Positions 27,468 through 38,819 are shown, numbered from the stretch's first letter. The stretch is DNA of 64,000 nucleotides from Massilia solisilvae (GCF_024753215.1 NZ_JANUGV010000005.1:1-64000); one strand, 5' to 3'. Numbers and translations: made by a program. The notes: generated by a model not told the origin, from the sequence alone.

Positions 27468-29009
27468 ATGCAACTTAACCCATCTGAAATCAGCGAACTG
27501 ATCAAGAGCCGCATCCAGGGTCTCGAGGGTCAGGCTGATGTTCGTAATCAAGGCACGGTGATCTCCGTTGCCGACGGCATCTGCCGCATCCATGGTCTGT
27601 CGGACGTGATGCAGGGCGAGATGCTGGAGTTCCCGGGTAACACCTTCGGCCTGGCAATGAACCTGGAGCGCGACTCGGTCGGCGCCGTGGTGCTGGGTGA
27701 CTACGAGCACATCTCGGAAGGCGACACCGTCAAGACCACCGGCCGCATCCTGGAAGTGCCGATCGGTCCGGAACTGCGTGGCCGCGTCGTCAACGCGCTG
27801 GGCCAGCCGATCGACGGCAAGGGCCCGGTCAACGCCACCCTGACCGCCCCGATCGAAAAGATCGCCCCGGGCGTGATCGCCCGTGAGTCCGTGTCGCAGC
27901 CGATGCAAACCGGCCTGAAGGCAATCGACTCGATGGTGCCGATCGGCCGTGGCCAGCGCGAGCTGATCATTGGCGACCGCCAGACCGGTAAGTCGGCCGT
28001 GGCCGTGGACGCGATCATCAACCAGAAGGGTCAGAACATGACCTGTATCTACGTTGCGATCGGCCAGAAAGCCTCGACCATCAAGAACATCGTGCGCTCG
28101 CTCGAGCAGCACGGCGCGATGGAGTACACCATCGTCGTGGCCGCTTCCGCTTCGGAATCGGCAGCCATGCAGTACATCGCCGCCTACTCCGGCTGCGCCA
28201 TGGGCGAATACTTCCGCGACCGCGGCGAAGACGCGCTGATCGTGTACGACGACCTGTCCAAGCAGGCAGTCGCCTACCGCCAGATCTCGCTGCTGCTGCG
28301 CCGCCCGCCGGGCCGCGAAGCTTACCCGGGCGACGTGTTCTACCTGCACAGCCGTCTGCTGGAGCGTGCCGCTCGCGTGAACGCCGACTACGTCGAGAAG
28401 TTCACCAATGGCGCCGTCAAGGGCCAGACCGGCTCGCTGACCGCACTGCCGATCATCGAAACCCAGGCAGGCGACGTGTCGGCCTTCGTTCCGACCAACG
28501 TGATTTCGATTACCGACGGCCAGATCTTCCTGGAGACCTCGCTGTTCAACGCCGGTATCCGTCCTGCAATTAACGCGGGTATCTCGGTGTCGCGCGTCGG
28601 TGGCGCTGCCCAGACCAAGGTCATCAAGGGCCTGTCCGGCGGTATCCGTACCGACCTGGCACAGTACCGCGAGCTGGCTGCGTTCGCGCAGTTTGCATCG
28701 GACCTGGACGAAGCGACCCGCAAGCAGCTGGACCGCGGTGCACGCGTGACCGAACTGCTGAAGCAGCCGCAATACTCGCCGCTGCCGATCTCGCTGATGG
28801 CCGTGTCGCTGTTCGCCGTGAACAAGGGCTACTTCGACGACATCGACGTCAAGCAAGTGCTGCCGTTCGAAGCTGGTCTGCATTCGTACATGAAGACCAA
28901 GCACGCCGACCTGCTCGCCAAGATCGAACAGACCAAGGCGCTGGACAAGGATGGCGAAGCAGCGCTGGCTGCCGCGATCGGCGACTTCAAGAAGTCGGGC
29001 GCATTCTAA
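27468..29009 (+). CDS. atpA: F0F1 ATP synthase subunit alpha
   Basis: This 513-residue noncatalytic nucleotide-binding subunit has the P-loop [15 protein letters not shown], the alpha/beta signature [14 protein letters not shown] with the arginine finger, and [11 protein letters not shown]. Length matches E. coli AtpA (513). TAGGAG precedes the ATG. Confidence 0.97.
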   Translation: MQLNPSEISELIKSRIQGLEGQADVRNQGTVISVADGICRIHGLSDVMQGEMLEFPGNTFGLAMNLERDSVGAVVLGDYEHISEGDTVKTTGRILEVPIGPELRGRVVNALGQPIDGKGPVNATLTAPIEKIAPGVIARESVSQPMQTGLKAIDSMVPIGRGQRELIIGDRQTGKSAVAVDAIINQKGQNMTCIYVAIGQKASTIKNIVRSLEQHGAMEYTIVVAASASESAAMQYIAAYSGCAMGEYFRDRGEDALIVYDDLSKQAVAYRQISLLLRRPPGREAYPGDVFYLHSRLLERAARVNADYVEKFTNGAVKGQTGSLTALPIIETQAGDVSAFVPTNVISITDGQIFLETSLFNAGIRPAINAGISVSRVGGAAQTKVIKGLSGGIRTDLAQYRELAAFAQFASDLDEATRKQLDRGARVTELLKQPQYSPLPISLMAVSLFAVNKGYFDDIDVKQVLPFEAGLHSYMKTKHADLLAKIEQTKALDKDGEAALAAAIGDFKKSGAF

Positions 29010-29070
29010 TCACGTCACGTTTGGATCGCCGCGCCGGTGAACGGTGCGGCAGTCCAAGAAGGAAGGACTC

Positions 29071-31382
<2,312 letters not shown>

Positions 31383-31410
31383 GTCGGCATCTTCACACTG
31401 AAGGACAACC

Positions 31411-31833
31411 ATGGCAAACACTATCCACGTTGACGTCGTCTCGGCCGAAGACTCGATCTTCTCGGGTGAAGCCGAATTCGTCGCGTTGCCGGGTGAAGCG
31501 GGTGAGCTGGGTATCTACCCGAAGCACACCCCGCTGATCACGCGCGTCAAGCCGGGTGCCGTACGTATCCAGGTGGCCGGCCGTAGCGACGAGGAGTTCG
31601 TCTTCGTCGCCGGTGGCATCCTCGAAGTGCAGCCGAACCGCGTGACGGTTCTGGCCGACACCGCGATCCGCGGCCACGACCTTGACGAAGCAAAAGCACA
31701 GGAAGCCAAGAAACGGGCCGAAGAGCTGATGCAGAACAAGGACGCAGCGATCGACTACGCGAAAGCCCAGGCCGAACTGGCCGCGGCAATCGCGCAACTG
31801 GCAGCGATCCAGAAGCTGCGCGCCAAGCGCTGA
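31411..31833 (+). CDS. atpC: F0F1 ATP synthase subunit epsilon
   Basis: This 140-residue subunit has the N-terminal beta-sandwich ([37 protein letters not shown]) and a C-terminal helical hairpin that can inhibit ATP hydrolysis. It is the last gene of the operon and a terminator follows 21 bp later. Confidence 0.95.
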   Translation: MANTIHVDVVSAEDSIFSGEAEFVALPGEAGELGIYPKHTPLITRVKPGAVRIQVAGRSDEEFVFVAGGILEVQPNRVTVLADTAIRGHDLDEAKAQEAKKRAEELMQNKDAAIDYAKAQAELAAAIAQLAAIQKLRAKR

Positions 31834-31854
31834 GCTTCACGCAGCAATACAAAG

Positions 31855-31879
31855 GGGCAGCTTCGGCTGCCCTTTTTTT
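31855..31879 (+). terminator. terminator of the atp operon
   Basis: GGGCAGC (31855-31861), loop TTCG, GCTGCCC (31866-31872), then seven T. This is a textbook intrinsic terminator with a UUCG tetraloop. Confidence 0.95.
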
Positions 31880-31905
31880 ATATGTACGTTCGGAGGAGAT
31901 AAGGA

Positions 31906-32988
31906 ATGAAAAGAACAAAAGCGGTAGTCCTCGTCGGCGCAATGTGGATGGCCGGCGCGGTGTGGGCGCAAGGTCCGCTGGATGCTCTCAATGCAAAGTT
32001 CGCGGCCACCCCCGTGCCCGGCAGCATTTCCATCGCAATGGTCGGCCGGGAGCCGCACGGTGGCGTCACCTCGTCGGTATCGGTCACGGGCAATGAAGGC
32101 TTGCGGCCGGACGCCACCTTCCGCGTCGCCAGCAACACCAAGACCTACGTGGCGGCCACCGTGCTGCGCCTGTGGGAAGACGGCAAGATCAAGCTGGACG
32201 CGAGCATCCGCGACTACGTGGACCCGGCCACCATTGCCGCGCTGGACAAGGACGGCTACGACACCGCGCACATCACCGTGCGCCAGCTGCTGACGCACAC
32301 GGCCGGCATTGCCGACCACACCAACAGCAAGCAATTCGGCGAGCTGCTGGCGACCCACCCCGAGACCGCGTGGACGCGCGAGAGCACGCTCGACGCACTG
32401 GTGCGCTGGACCGACCCGGTGGGCAAGCCCGGCGAAAAATTCTACTACTCGGACGACGGCTACTGCCTGCTGGGCAACATCATCGAGCGCCTGACCGGCA
32501 AGCCGCTGGCGCGGGCGGTCCACGAGATCCTCGGCTATGAAAAGCTCGGCTTGAAGAGCACGTACTGGGAAACGCAGGAGCCGGCGGCGCCGCAGGCCGG
32601 GCCGCGCGCGCACCAGTTGTTTGATGACGGCCGCGATACCTACGGCTGGAATCCGTCGCTCGACATGTACGGTGGCGGCGGCATCGTGGCCGACCCGCGC
32701 GACCTGGCGTGGTTTCTGTATGACCTGTTCGAAGGCAAGGTCTTCAAGCATCCGGAGACTTTGCAGCTGATGCTGTCGAACCAGGGTCTCCCGGCGGACA
32801 GCCAGTATCGCATGGGCATTTTCGAGTACGAGGCAAATGGCGTGAAAGCGTACTGGCACAGCGGCTTCTGGGGCACGGCTGCCTTCTATGTGCCGAGCCA
32901 GCACCGCGCCTACGCCTTTGCCGTCACGCGCCGCAACGCGTACAAGCCGGCATTCGAGCAGATGAAGGCCTATATCAGCGGCAAATAA
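31906..32988 (+). CDS. secreted serine hydrolase, class C beta-lactamase / DD-peptidase fold
   Basis: This 360-residue protein has a signal peptide (KRTKAVVLVGAMWMAGAVWA, AQ cleavage). The active-site SxxK is S76-NT-K79 in FRVASNTKTYVAA. LLTHTAGIADHT is typical, YYSDDGY supplies the Tyr motif, and HSGFWG near residue 306 replaces the KTG box. These fit the Pfam Beta-lactamase (AmpC/EstB/D-aminopeptidase) group, which includes esterases and peptidases as well as true beta-lactamases, so resistance should not be assumed. AGGAG precedes the ATG. It is expressed separately from the atp operon. Confidence 0.87.
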   Translation: MKRTKAVVLVGAMWMAGAVWAQGPLDALNAKFAATPVPGSISIAMVGREPHGGVTSSVSVTGNEGLRPDATFRVASNTKTYVAATVLRLWEDGKIKLDASIRDYVDPATIAALDKDGYDTAHITVRQLLTHTAGIADHTNSKQFGELLATHPETAWTRESTLDALVRWTDPVGKPGEKFYYSDDGYCLLGNIIERLTGKPLARAVHEILGYEKLGLKSTYWETQEPAAPQAGPRAHQLFDDGRDTYGWNPSLDMYGGGGIVADPRDLAWFLYDLFEGKVFKHPETLQLMLSNQGLPADSQYRMGIFEYEANGVKAYWHSGFWGTAAFYVPSQHRAYAFAVTRRNAYKPAFEQMKAYISGK

Positions 32989-33081
32989 GGACCGGGCCGC
33001 CGCTTGAGCCGGCATAAGGCGAACGCGGCCCTAATGCGCTTTACTGTTGCATCCGATCACTTTCTCTCGAAGGGGAACCGT

Positions 33082-33588
33082 ATGCAAACCACGCTTGCCG
33101 GCCAGTTTCTGATCCTGAGTGCGCACGACCGTCTGTTGCAGGCCCACACCACCGGCGTCATGCATGCGGTCACCGAACTGGCCAGGGCCGGGGACGAGGA
33201 GCGCTGGAACGTCTACGTCTGGGCCGACGGCCGGCTGTCGCTGCAGAACGAGAAGTCCAGGCTGTGGCTGTCGGCCGAACCGGATGGGCGGGCGATCTGC
33301 AATCGCCCGAAGGCGGACGAATGGGAGAAGTGGACCCTGCACGCGGCGGGCGACCTGTTCCACATTGGCCTGAAGAGCGCACACGGCAAATGGCTGTGCG
33401 CGCAGCCGCCCGGCCAGGAAACCCGCTACGGCGGCGAGGTGGTGGCCGACCGCGACGCCTGCGCCGAATGGGAGCGCTTCTCGATCCTGCCGTCAAAGCA
33501 GGGTCAACTGCACGACCCGATCTGGTGGGAGGCGGTCGGCAATGCGGTGGGCGGGGCGACCGCGCTCAAGCCGATCGTGGTTGAATAA
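33082..33588 (+). CDS. fascin-like beta-trefoil protein
   Basis: This 168-residue protein has no signal peptide. It contains repeating short beta-strand units such as RLSLQNEKSRLWLSAEPDGRAI, EWEKWTLHAAGDLFHIGLKS and HGKWLCAQP followed by EVVADRDACAEWERFSI. The pattern (K/R-x-W/Y-L-x-A/C ... EWE-x-F-x-I) resembles fascin or actin-crosslinking-like beta-trefoils, which bind carbohydrate or protein surfaces. ATG 33082 follows AAGGGG; an upstream in-frame start at 33004 lacks a ribosome binding site. Function is unknown, and the fold assignment is by pattern only. Confidence 0.65.
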   Translation: MQTTLAGQFLILSAHDRLLQAHTTGVMHAVTELARAGDEERWNVYVWADGRLSLQNEKSRLWLSAEPDGRAICNRPKADEWEKWTLHAAGDLFHIGLKSAHGKWLCAQPPGQETRYGGEVVADRDACAEWERFSILPSKQGQLHDPIWWEAVGNAVGGATALKPIVVE

Positions 33589-33591
33589 CAG

Positions 33592-33621
33592 CCGTCGTCC
33601 CGGCGTGCGCCTGGACGACGG
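33592..33621. repeat. single REP-like hairpin between convergent genes
   Basis: CCGTCGTCC at 33592-33600 pairs perfectly with GGACGACGG at 33613-33621. It shares the GTCGTCC end with the REPIN family. It lies 4 bp after the beta-trefoil gene stop and 12 bp from the dipeptidase stop, so it may terminate both. Confidence 0.6.
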
Positions 33622-33632
33622 TGGGGGTGGTT

Positions 33633-34883
33633 TCAGCGGGTAGTTGCCAGCTCCACCGTCGCCAGGCTCGGCTGGCGCTCCTTCTGCAGGCGCGCCGCTA
33701 CCTGCTCGGCCTTGGCAAATGCGCGGATCAGGTTGCCGCCGGCCAGTTTCGCCAGGTCCGCATCGTTCCACCCGCGCTTGATCAGCTCGGCGAACAGCAC
33801 CGGATAGGTCGAGACATCCTTGAGCCCTTCCGGATCGTTGCCGCCGCAGTAATCGGCGCCGATGCCCACGTGGTCCTTGCCGGCGATGCGGGCGATGTGC
33901 TCGATGTGGTCGGCGACATCCGTCACCGTCACCCGCGGGAGCGGCCCGGCCTCCTTCAGGTAGGCCTCGTAGATGGCCTTCTTGTCGGCGGGGCTGGCGC
34001 CTTTCGGGGTCCGTTTTTTCAGCTCGTCGCTCCACGCCAGCGCCTGCTTGTTCAGGAATTCCGGTACGTAGTAGACCATCACCACGCCGCCATTGGCCGG
34101 CATGCGTTTGAGCACCTCGTCCGGCACATTGCGCTCGATCGGCGCCAGCGCCCGCGCGCCGGTGTGCGAGAAGATTACCGGCGCCTCGCTCACGTCCAGC
34201 GCCTGCTGCATGACGTCGGTGCTCACGTGGGCCAGGTCCACCAGCATGCCGAGCCGGTTCATCTCGCGCACCACCTCCCTGCCGAACGGCGTCAAGCCGC
34301 CGTGCCGGTGCTCGTCCGCTGCCGCGTCGGCCCAGTCGAGGGTGACGTTGTGGGTCAGCGTCATGTAGCGCACGCCCATGTCGTAGTAAGCGCGCAGCGC
34401 GCCCAGGCTGTTTTCGATGACGTGGCCGCCCTCCATGCCCAGGAAGCTGGCCACCTTGCCGGCGCGCTTGGCTTTCATGATGTCCGCGCTGGTCGTGGCC
34501 AGCATGAAGCTGTCCGGGTAGCGCGCGATCATCCGCTTGGTCAGCTCGATCTGTTCGAGCTGGGTGCGCGCCCAGCCGCTCTTGAGCGCACCGTCCACGT
34601 ACACGCTCCAGAACTGCGCCGACACCCCGCCCGCCTTCAGGCGCGCGATGTCGGTCTCGCCGTCGGTATGCTGGCGCAGGTCGTAGCCCGCCACGTCCCC
34701 GTGGTACTTGGGATGCTCGCGGATGATGTACGGCAGGTCGTTGTGGCCGTCCACCAGCGGCACGCGCGCCAGCAGCGCTTTGGCGTGCTGCAGCGCCAGG
34801 TCGTCGGACGGCGTGGCCGGCGCCGCCGCGCATGACGCGGAAATGAACAGTCCTGCCAACAGCATCGGGATAGGGCGGATCAT
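33633..34883 (-). CDS. membrane dipeptidase (peptidase family M19)
   Basis: This 416-residue zinc dipeptidase is exported (signal peptide MIRPIPMLLAGLFISASCAA; the Cys could be a lipobox variant, but ASCAAAP also fits signal peptidase I). Binuclear-site motifs are VDGHNDLP (HxD), GMEGGHVIENSL with the bridging Glu, LVDLAHVS, PVIFSHTGARAL and GIGADYCGG. It hydrolyses dipeptides, possibly including D-amino-acid products of cell wall turnover. It sits next to a peptidoglycan amidase gene on the same strand (30 bp), supporting a wall-recycling role. Confidence 0.9.
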   Translation of the reverse strand: MIRPIPMLLAGLFISASCAAAPATPSDDLALQHAKALLARVPLVDGHNDLPYIIREHPKYHGDVAGYDLRQHTDGETDIARLKAGGVSAQFWSVYVDGALKSGWARTQLEQIELTKRMIARYPDSFMLATTSADIMKAKRAGKVASFLGMEGGHVIENSLGALRAYYDMGVRYMTLTHNVTLDWADAAADEHRHGGLTPFGREVVREMNRLGMLVDLAHVSTDVMQQALDVSEAPVIFSHTGARALAPIERNVPDEVLKRMPANGGVVMVYYVPEFLNKQALAWSDELKKRTPKGASPADKKAIYEAYLKEAGPLPRVTVTDVADHIEHIARIAGKDHVGIGADYCGGNDPEGLKDVSTYPVLFAELIKRGWNDADLAKLAGGNLIRAFAKAEQVAARLQKERQPSLATVELATTR

Positions 34884-34913
34884 GAAAGCCTTTCGAAGAA
34901 TGAAAGTGGGCGC

Positions 34914-35522
34914 TTACTGCGCGGCCAGCCGCTGCGCCACGCGGTGCCGGAAATAACCTTCCTGCACATAGCGGTACAGGTTCTTGCCCGGGCAGACGGT
35001 CTGGGCGGAATAGTCGCGGTGGCTGGCGATGCGGTCGAGCGGCACATGGTACTTGGCCGCCAGCATCGCCATCAGGTCGACGACGGCGTCGAGCTGCTTC
35101 TGGTTCGGCTGCACTTCCTCGAAATTGCCCACCACCTCGATCAGCGCATGGCCCATCGGGTCATATTCGGTATTGGTGTCGCCGGCGTACTGGATGTCGC
35201 GGCCGGCGTAGATCTTGCCGTCAAGGTCGATGATGTAGTGGTAGGGAATGTCGAGCCAGTGCTTGGTGCTGCGCGACCAGGCCTGCAGGTTGCGCAGGTA
35301 TTGGACCGGATCCTTGCCCTCGGGGAAGGGCTCGCCCTGGTGATGCAGGGTGATGTAGCTGACGGTCTGCTTGCGCGCGAGGGCGGGATCGGCAGGCGTG
35401 CCGCCCCACGCGGACACGGCAACGATGCTGCGCTCGACGTCCGCAAGGGCAGGCGCGGCGCCGGCGGCACTGGCAAACAGCAGGCACAGCGCGGCAGTGG
35501 CGAAGGTTTTCTTGACGGACAT
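34914..35522 (-). CDS. secreted N-acetylmuramoyl-L-alanine amidase (PGRP/amidase_2)
   Basis: This 202-residue exported protein has a signal peptide ending near AAGAAPALA. Zinc-ligand motifs are YITLHHQGE and ASHRDYSAQTVCPGKNLY; YHYIIDLDGKIYAGRD is the core of the fold. The Cys in TVCPG is typical of the zinc-amidase branch. It should cleave the bond between MurNAc and L-Ala in peptidoglycan or anhydro-muropeptides. The dipeptidase gene is downstream on the same strand. Confidence 0.88.
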   Translation of the reverse strand: MSVKKTFATAALCLLFASAAGAAPALADVERSIVAVSAWGGTPADPALARKQTVSYITLHHQGEPFPEGKDPVQYLRNLQAWSRSTKHWLDIPYHYIIDLDGKIYAGRDIQYAGDTNTEYDPMGHALIEVVGNFEEVQPNQKQLDAVVDLMAMLAAKYHVPLDRIASHRDYSAQTVCPGKNLYRYVQEGYFRHRVAQRLAAQ

Positions 35523-35657
35523 GGGGATGGCTCGGTGAAGGAATCAGCAGGCATCTTTTCACATTTCTGCTCGACATGGCAAATCGGCAAAGCCCGCGCC
35601 AGCGCGCGATGCAAACCTGCTAAGCTAATGGCCGATACCATTGATCGCCAACGTCAC

Positions 35658-36080
35658 ATGAAAACCATTCCGCAAATCCTCCAGGAGAGCCACACTATCG
35701 CCGTAGTCGGCCTGTCGAATAACCCGGAAAAGGCCAGCAACGAGGTGGCGCACTACCTGCAGCAGCACGGTTACCGCATCGTGCCGGTCAACCCGGTGTA
35801 TGCCGGGCAGCAGATCCTGGGCGAAACGGTGTATGCGAGCCTGCAGGAAGCGGCCGACGCCCTGGCGCCGCTCGGCCGACGCATCGACATCGTCGATTGC
35901 TTCCGCAAGTCGGAAGACATTCCGCCGCTGGCCAAGGATGCGATCGCGGTGCGCGCCGGCTGCCTGTGGATGCAACTGGGGATCGAGAACCAGTCGGCGG
36001 CCGACCTGGCGCGTGCGGCGGGGCTGGAAGTGGTGATGAACCGCTGCATGAAGATCGAGCATCGGGCGCTGGGCGCCTGA
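35658..36080 (+). CDS. CoA-binding protein, YccU-like
   Basis: This 140-residue single-domain Rossmann protein matches the CoA_binding family: IAVVGLSNNPEKASNEVAHYLQQHGY, IVPVNPVY, then IDIVDCFRKSEDIPPLAKDAI and CLWMQLGIENQSAADLARAAGLEVVMNRCMKIEH. It resembles the nucleotide-binding part of succinyl-CoA synthetase; the cellular role of stand-alone members is uncertain. The ATG at 35658 gives the usual N terminus. The glutathione peroxidase gene follows 23 bp later and may be cotranscribed. Confidence 0.85.
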   Translation: MKTIPQILQESHTIAVVGLSNNPEKASNEVAHYLQQHGYRIVPVNPVYAGQQILGETVYASLQEAADALAPLGRRIDIVDCFRKSEDIPPLAKDAIAVRAGCLWMQLGIENQSAADLARAAGLEVVMNRCMKIEHRALGA

Positions 36081-36103
36081 GCATCACAACAAGGGGGACG
36101 GAG

Positions 36104-36700
36104 ATGAAGAAACTGGTTTCTGGGCTGCTGCTGGGTGGTATGGCTAGCGTTCTATGGGTCCCCGCCTTCGCGGGGACGACGTCGGAGGCCCCGGTGGCCG
36201 TAGCGGCGCCCGCGGCCAGCTGCCCGGCGGTGCTGCGCCACACCTTCAACCGCCTGCAGGACGATGCGCCGCAGGACCTGTGCCAGTACGCGGGCAAGGT
36301 GGTGCTGGTGGTGAACACGGCCAGCTACTGCGGCTTCACCAAGCAGTACAAGGGGCTGGAAGAGCTGTACGCCAAATACGCGCCGCGCGGGCTGGTCGTG
36401 CTCGGCTTCCCGTCGAACGACTTCGGCGAGCAGGAGCCGGGCAACTCCAAGGAAATCGCCGACTTTTGCTACAACACCTACGGCGTCAAGTTCCCGATGT
36501 TCGCCAAGAGCTCGGTCATCGGTGGCCAGGCCAATCCGCTGCACACTGAACTGACCAAAATCACCGGTCAGGCGCCGAAGTGGAACTTTACCAAATACCT
36601 GATTGACCGCCAGGGCAAGACGATCGAATACTTCCCCAGCAAGATCGCGCCGGAAGACAAGGAATTCGTCAGCAAGATCGAGCAGGCGCTGGCCATGTGA
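36104..36700 (+). CDS. periplasmic glutathione peroxidase-like protein
   Basis: This 198-residue thiol peroxidase has a Cys active site in NTASYCGFTKQYKGLEELY and the supporting Gln and Trp in GFPSNDFGEQEPGN and KWNFTKYLID. It probably reduces hydroperoxides. Unlike cytoplasmic BtuE-type homologues it starts with a signal peptide (KKLVSGLLLGGMASVLWV). The end of that peptide, WVPAFAGTT, is encoded by a REP-like hairpin (36156-36180), which supplies an AFA signal-peptidase motif. GGGGGACGGAG precedes the ATG. Confidence 0.87.
   Translation: MKKLVSGLLLGGMASVLWVPAFAGTTSEAPVAVAAPAASCPAVLRHTFNRLQDDAPQDLCQYAGKVVLVVNTASYCGFTKQYKGLEELYAKYAPRGLVVLGFPSNDFGEQEPGNSKEIADFCYNTYGVKFPMFAKSSVIGGQANPLHTELTKITGQAPKWNFTKYLIDRQGKTIEYFPSKIAPEDKEFVSKIEQALAM
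36156..36180. repeat. REP-like hairpin inside the glutathione peroxidase coding region
   Basis: GTCCCCGC at 36158-36165, loop CTTC, GCGGGGAC at 36170-36177, preceded by GG and followed by GAC. It matches the hairpins at 14896-14915 and 24447-24466. It is translated in frame as WVPAFAGTT. Confidence 0.85.
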
Positions 36701-36795
36701 ATACATCTCGGCAGGGCGCGCGTGCGGCTCTTATAATTACCGAAAAATAAGATTCGGTCACGCATTGACGACCGCCACCTGTCCGGAGACACCAC

Positions 36796-37239
36796 ATGAT
36801 CATTGTCCGACCAGCGCAACTGGCCGACGTGCCAGCCGTTGCGCCCCTGTTCGATGCCTATCGCCAGTTCTACGGCAAACCCGCCGACGCCGGCCTGGCC
36901 GAGCGTTTCATCAGCGAGCGGCTCGCCAAAGGGGAGTCGGCCGTTTTCGTGGCCGAGAAGGACCGGCAGGCAGTCGGCTTCGTCCAGCTGTACCCGTCGT
37001 TCTCGTCGGTGTCAGCGGGCCGCGTCTATGTGCTCAACGACCTGTTTGTCGCGCCCGAGGCACGCCGGGGCAACGTCGCGCGCGCGTTGATGCATGCGGC
37101 GGCCGAGTACGCCCGTGGCAAGGGTGCTCTGCGCCTGTCGCTGTCAACCGGCATCAACAACGAAAAAGCTCAGGCGCTCTACGAGTCGGAAGGCTGGGTG
37201 CGTGACGAACAGTATTACCACTACTCGCTCACGCTCTAG
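36796..37239 (+). CDS. GNAT-family N-acetyltransferase
   Basis: This 147-residue acetyltransferase has the acetyl-CoA loop LFVAPEARRGNVARALMHAA and the C-terminal motif LSLSTGINNEKAQALYESEGW. The early VRPAQLADVPAVAPLFDAYRQFY is typical of the YjaB/aminoglycoside-like GNATs. The substrate is unknown. A TATAAT at 36732-36737 could be its -10. It converges with the next gene with a 26-bp gap. Confidence 0.87.
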   Translation: MIIVRPAQLADVPAVAPLFDAYRQFYGKPADAGLAERFISERLAKGESAVFVAEKDRQAVGFVQLYPSFSSVSAGRVYVLNDLFVAPEARRGNVARALMHAAAEYARGKGALRLSLSTGINNEKAQALYESEGWVRDEQYYHYSLTL

Positions 37240-37265
37240 GGCCGGGCCCGGCGTCATTAACCGCG

Positions 37266-38633
37266 TTAGCGCGACAGCGCGTCCTCGGCCTTGCGCTGCA
37301 GGACATTCTTGAACAGGTCGAAGGCGCTGCTCTTGATCGCCTCCACCGCCGCCGACGAGGCCGGCTTGTCCGGCTGCGGTTGTTGCTGCTCGCGTTGTGG
37401 CTGTGCCAGCGCCTGCCGTGGCGCCGGGGCCTTGTCCTCGTCGTCCGCATGGCCGGCCATCGCCGCCCCCATCATCGAGCCCATGCCCGGGGTCAAGGAG
37501 GCGACCGACTTGCGGCGTACCTTGACCTCCCATTGCGGCTCCCAGTCGATCCTGGGATCCTTCGGGCGCGGCGGATAGGCCATGTTCAGCTCGTCGCCGT
37601 AAGCGATCACGCGCGACATCGCCATCGCGCTGACCGCTTCCTTCGGCGCCGCGCATTCGCTGGTGCTCGCGGGCAGGATCACCTTTTCCTTCTGCCACTT
37701 GGCGATCGAGCTGTCCGGCTGGTAGTTCACCAGGCCCATGCCCATGTCCGGCAGCTCGCTCGAGGTCCAGTACACCATCTCCATGTCGCCGTTGCCGGCG
37801 GCGGCGCTGTCGCGCATGCCCATCGCCTGCACGAACCAGCCGGTGGCCTGCTGCATCGGCTTCCACTTGAACAGCACGCCCCTGGCATCGTCGCTGCGCG
37901 TCGCTTCCACGGCCGGCATCAGGTCGTGCGCAGCGTCGATGTTGAACTTGAAGCCATCGACCACGCCCTCGCCCGCGAACGTGTGCTCGCCGGCCATGCT
38001 CGCGCCTTCCGGCAGCATGCGGTCGTCCTTTTTATTCGGCCACACCGGGCGGCCCGGCGCCGGTTCCGGCACGCGGAACATGGCGTTGCGGTTCTGGAAG
38101 AACTGGTTCATCTGCTTCGGATCCATCCTGGCGAAATCGATCACCAGCGGCTGGCCCTTGCGCACCTCGGTGCCGCAGCCCCAGTACAGATACATCTTCC
38201 CTTTCGGCATTTGGAACTCGCCAGGACCTTCGCTGGCCACGTGCGATTCCGCCACCACTTTGGTCGGCTCCGGCGCCAGCAGGTTCAGCGTCGGGGCCAG
38301 CTTGCTGCCGGATGGAACGCTCTGGGTCGCGGTCTTCAGCTCCTTGTTGTGGCGGGTCAGCAGGGTCACGTCCATCCAGCGCCCCTGGGCCTGGCCTTGG
38401 GTCTGGCCGAAACTGTTGCCGCGGTCATTCGATTTGCCGCCGCCAAACAGGCCGCCGAGCATGCCGCCCATGCCGCCGGCGGGCGCCATCGGCGCGCCGC
38501 CGTTGAAGGTGGCCAGGTCGATGTAGGCCTGGCTGACAGGCGGCTTCACTTTCTGGACGATCTCCGCGGCAGACGCAGAGGTCAGCGCGAACAGGCCGGT
38601 GGCGGCGATGGCGAGCGGTTTGAGCGAGGGCAC
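37266..38633 (-). CDS. secreted protein of unknown function
   Basis: This 455-residue exported protein (signal peptide about residues 1-23, ending TSASA) is not one I recognise. It has a Gly/Met-rich stretch near residue 45 (APAGGMGGMLGGLFGGG), a central domain with LYWGCGTEVRKGQPLVIDFAR and GWFVQAMGMRDSAAAGNGDMEMVYWTSSE, and a Gln/Pro-rich low-complexity tail before a C-terminal helix (AVEAIKSSAFDLFKNVLQRKAEDALSR). The GTG at 38633 is preceded by AAGGAGT with 7-nt spacing and gives a clean signal peptide, so it is preferred over an ATG at 38789. A beta-rich periplasmic or surface protein is likely; nothing more specific can be said. Confidence 0.75.
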   Translation of the reverse strand: MPSLKPLAIAATGLFALTSASAAEIVQKVKPPVSQAYIDLATFNGGAPMAPAGGMGGMLGGLFGGGKSNDRGNSFGQTQGQAQGRWMDVTLLTRHNKELKTATQSVPSGSKLAPTLNLLAPEPTKVVAESHVASEGPGEFQMPKGKMYLYWGCGTEVRKGQPLVIDFARMDPKQMNQFFQNRNAMFRVPEPAPGRPVWPNKKDDRMLPEGASMAGEHTFAGEGVVDGFKFNIDAAHDLMPAVEATRSDDARGVLFKWKPMQQATGWFVQAMGMRDSAAAGNGDMEMVYWTSSELPDMGMGLVNYQPDSSIAKWQKEKVILPASTSECAAPKEAVSAMAMSRVIAYGDELNMAYPPRPKDPRIDWEPQWEVKVRRKSVASLTPGMGSMMGAAMAGHADDEDKAPAPRQALAQPQREQQQPQPDKPASSAAVEAIKSSAFDLFKNVLQRKAEDALSR

Positions 38634-38738
38634 GGTGACTCCTTGGTGGTGGGTCGATTTCAAATCGGAAATTCTAGCCCGCGTTGTTCCTGCCAAATTC
38701 GCAGTGGCGCCGATCCCCCCCGGCTGGGGGTGAGAATT

Positions 38739-38780
38739 TTGATGCACATCAACGATTTTATTGCGCCGCATCAATATCCT
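38739..38780 (+). promoter_or_regulatory. FNR/Anr box and class II promoter of ompW
   Basis: TTGATGCACATCAA at 38739-38752 matches the FNR consensus TTGAT-N4-ATCAA perfectly. TATCCT at 38775-38780 is a plausible -10; the predicted start near 38787 puts the box centre at about -41.5, the standard class II activation position. Confidence 0.8.
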
Positions 38781-38819
38781 ACATCTCATTCATACAACGA
38801 CATAAAAGAGGTAAGTGAA

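Noticed and set aside
31906..32988. Antibiotic-resistance beta-lactamase
   Set aside because: The fold motifs fit, but the KTG box is HSG and the family is dominated by esterases and peptidases. Resistance cannot be inferred.
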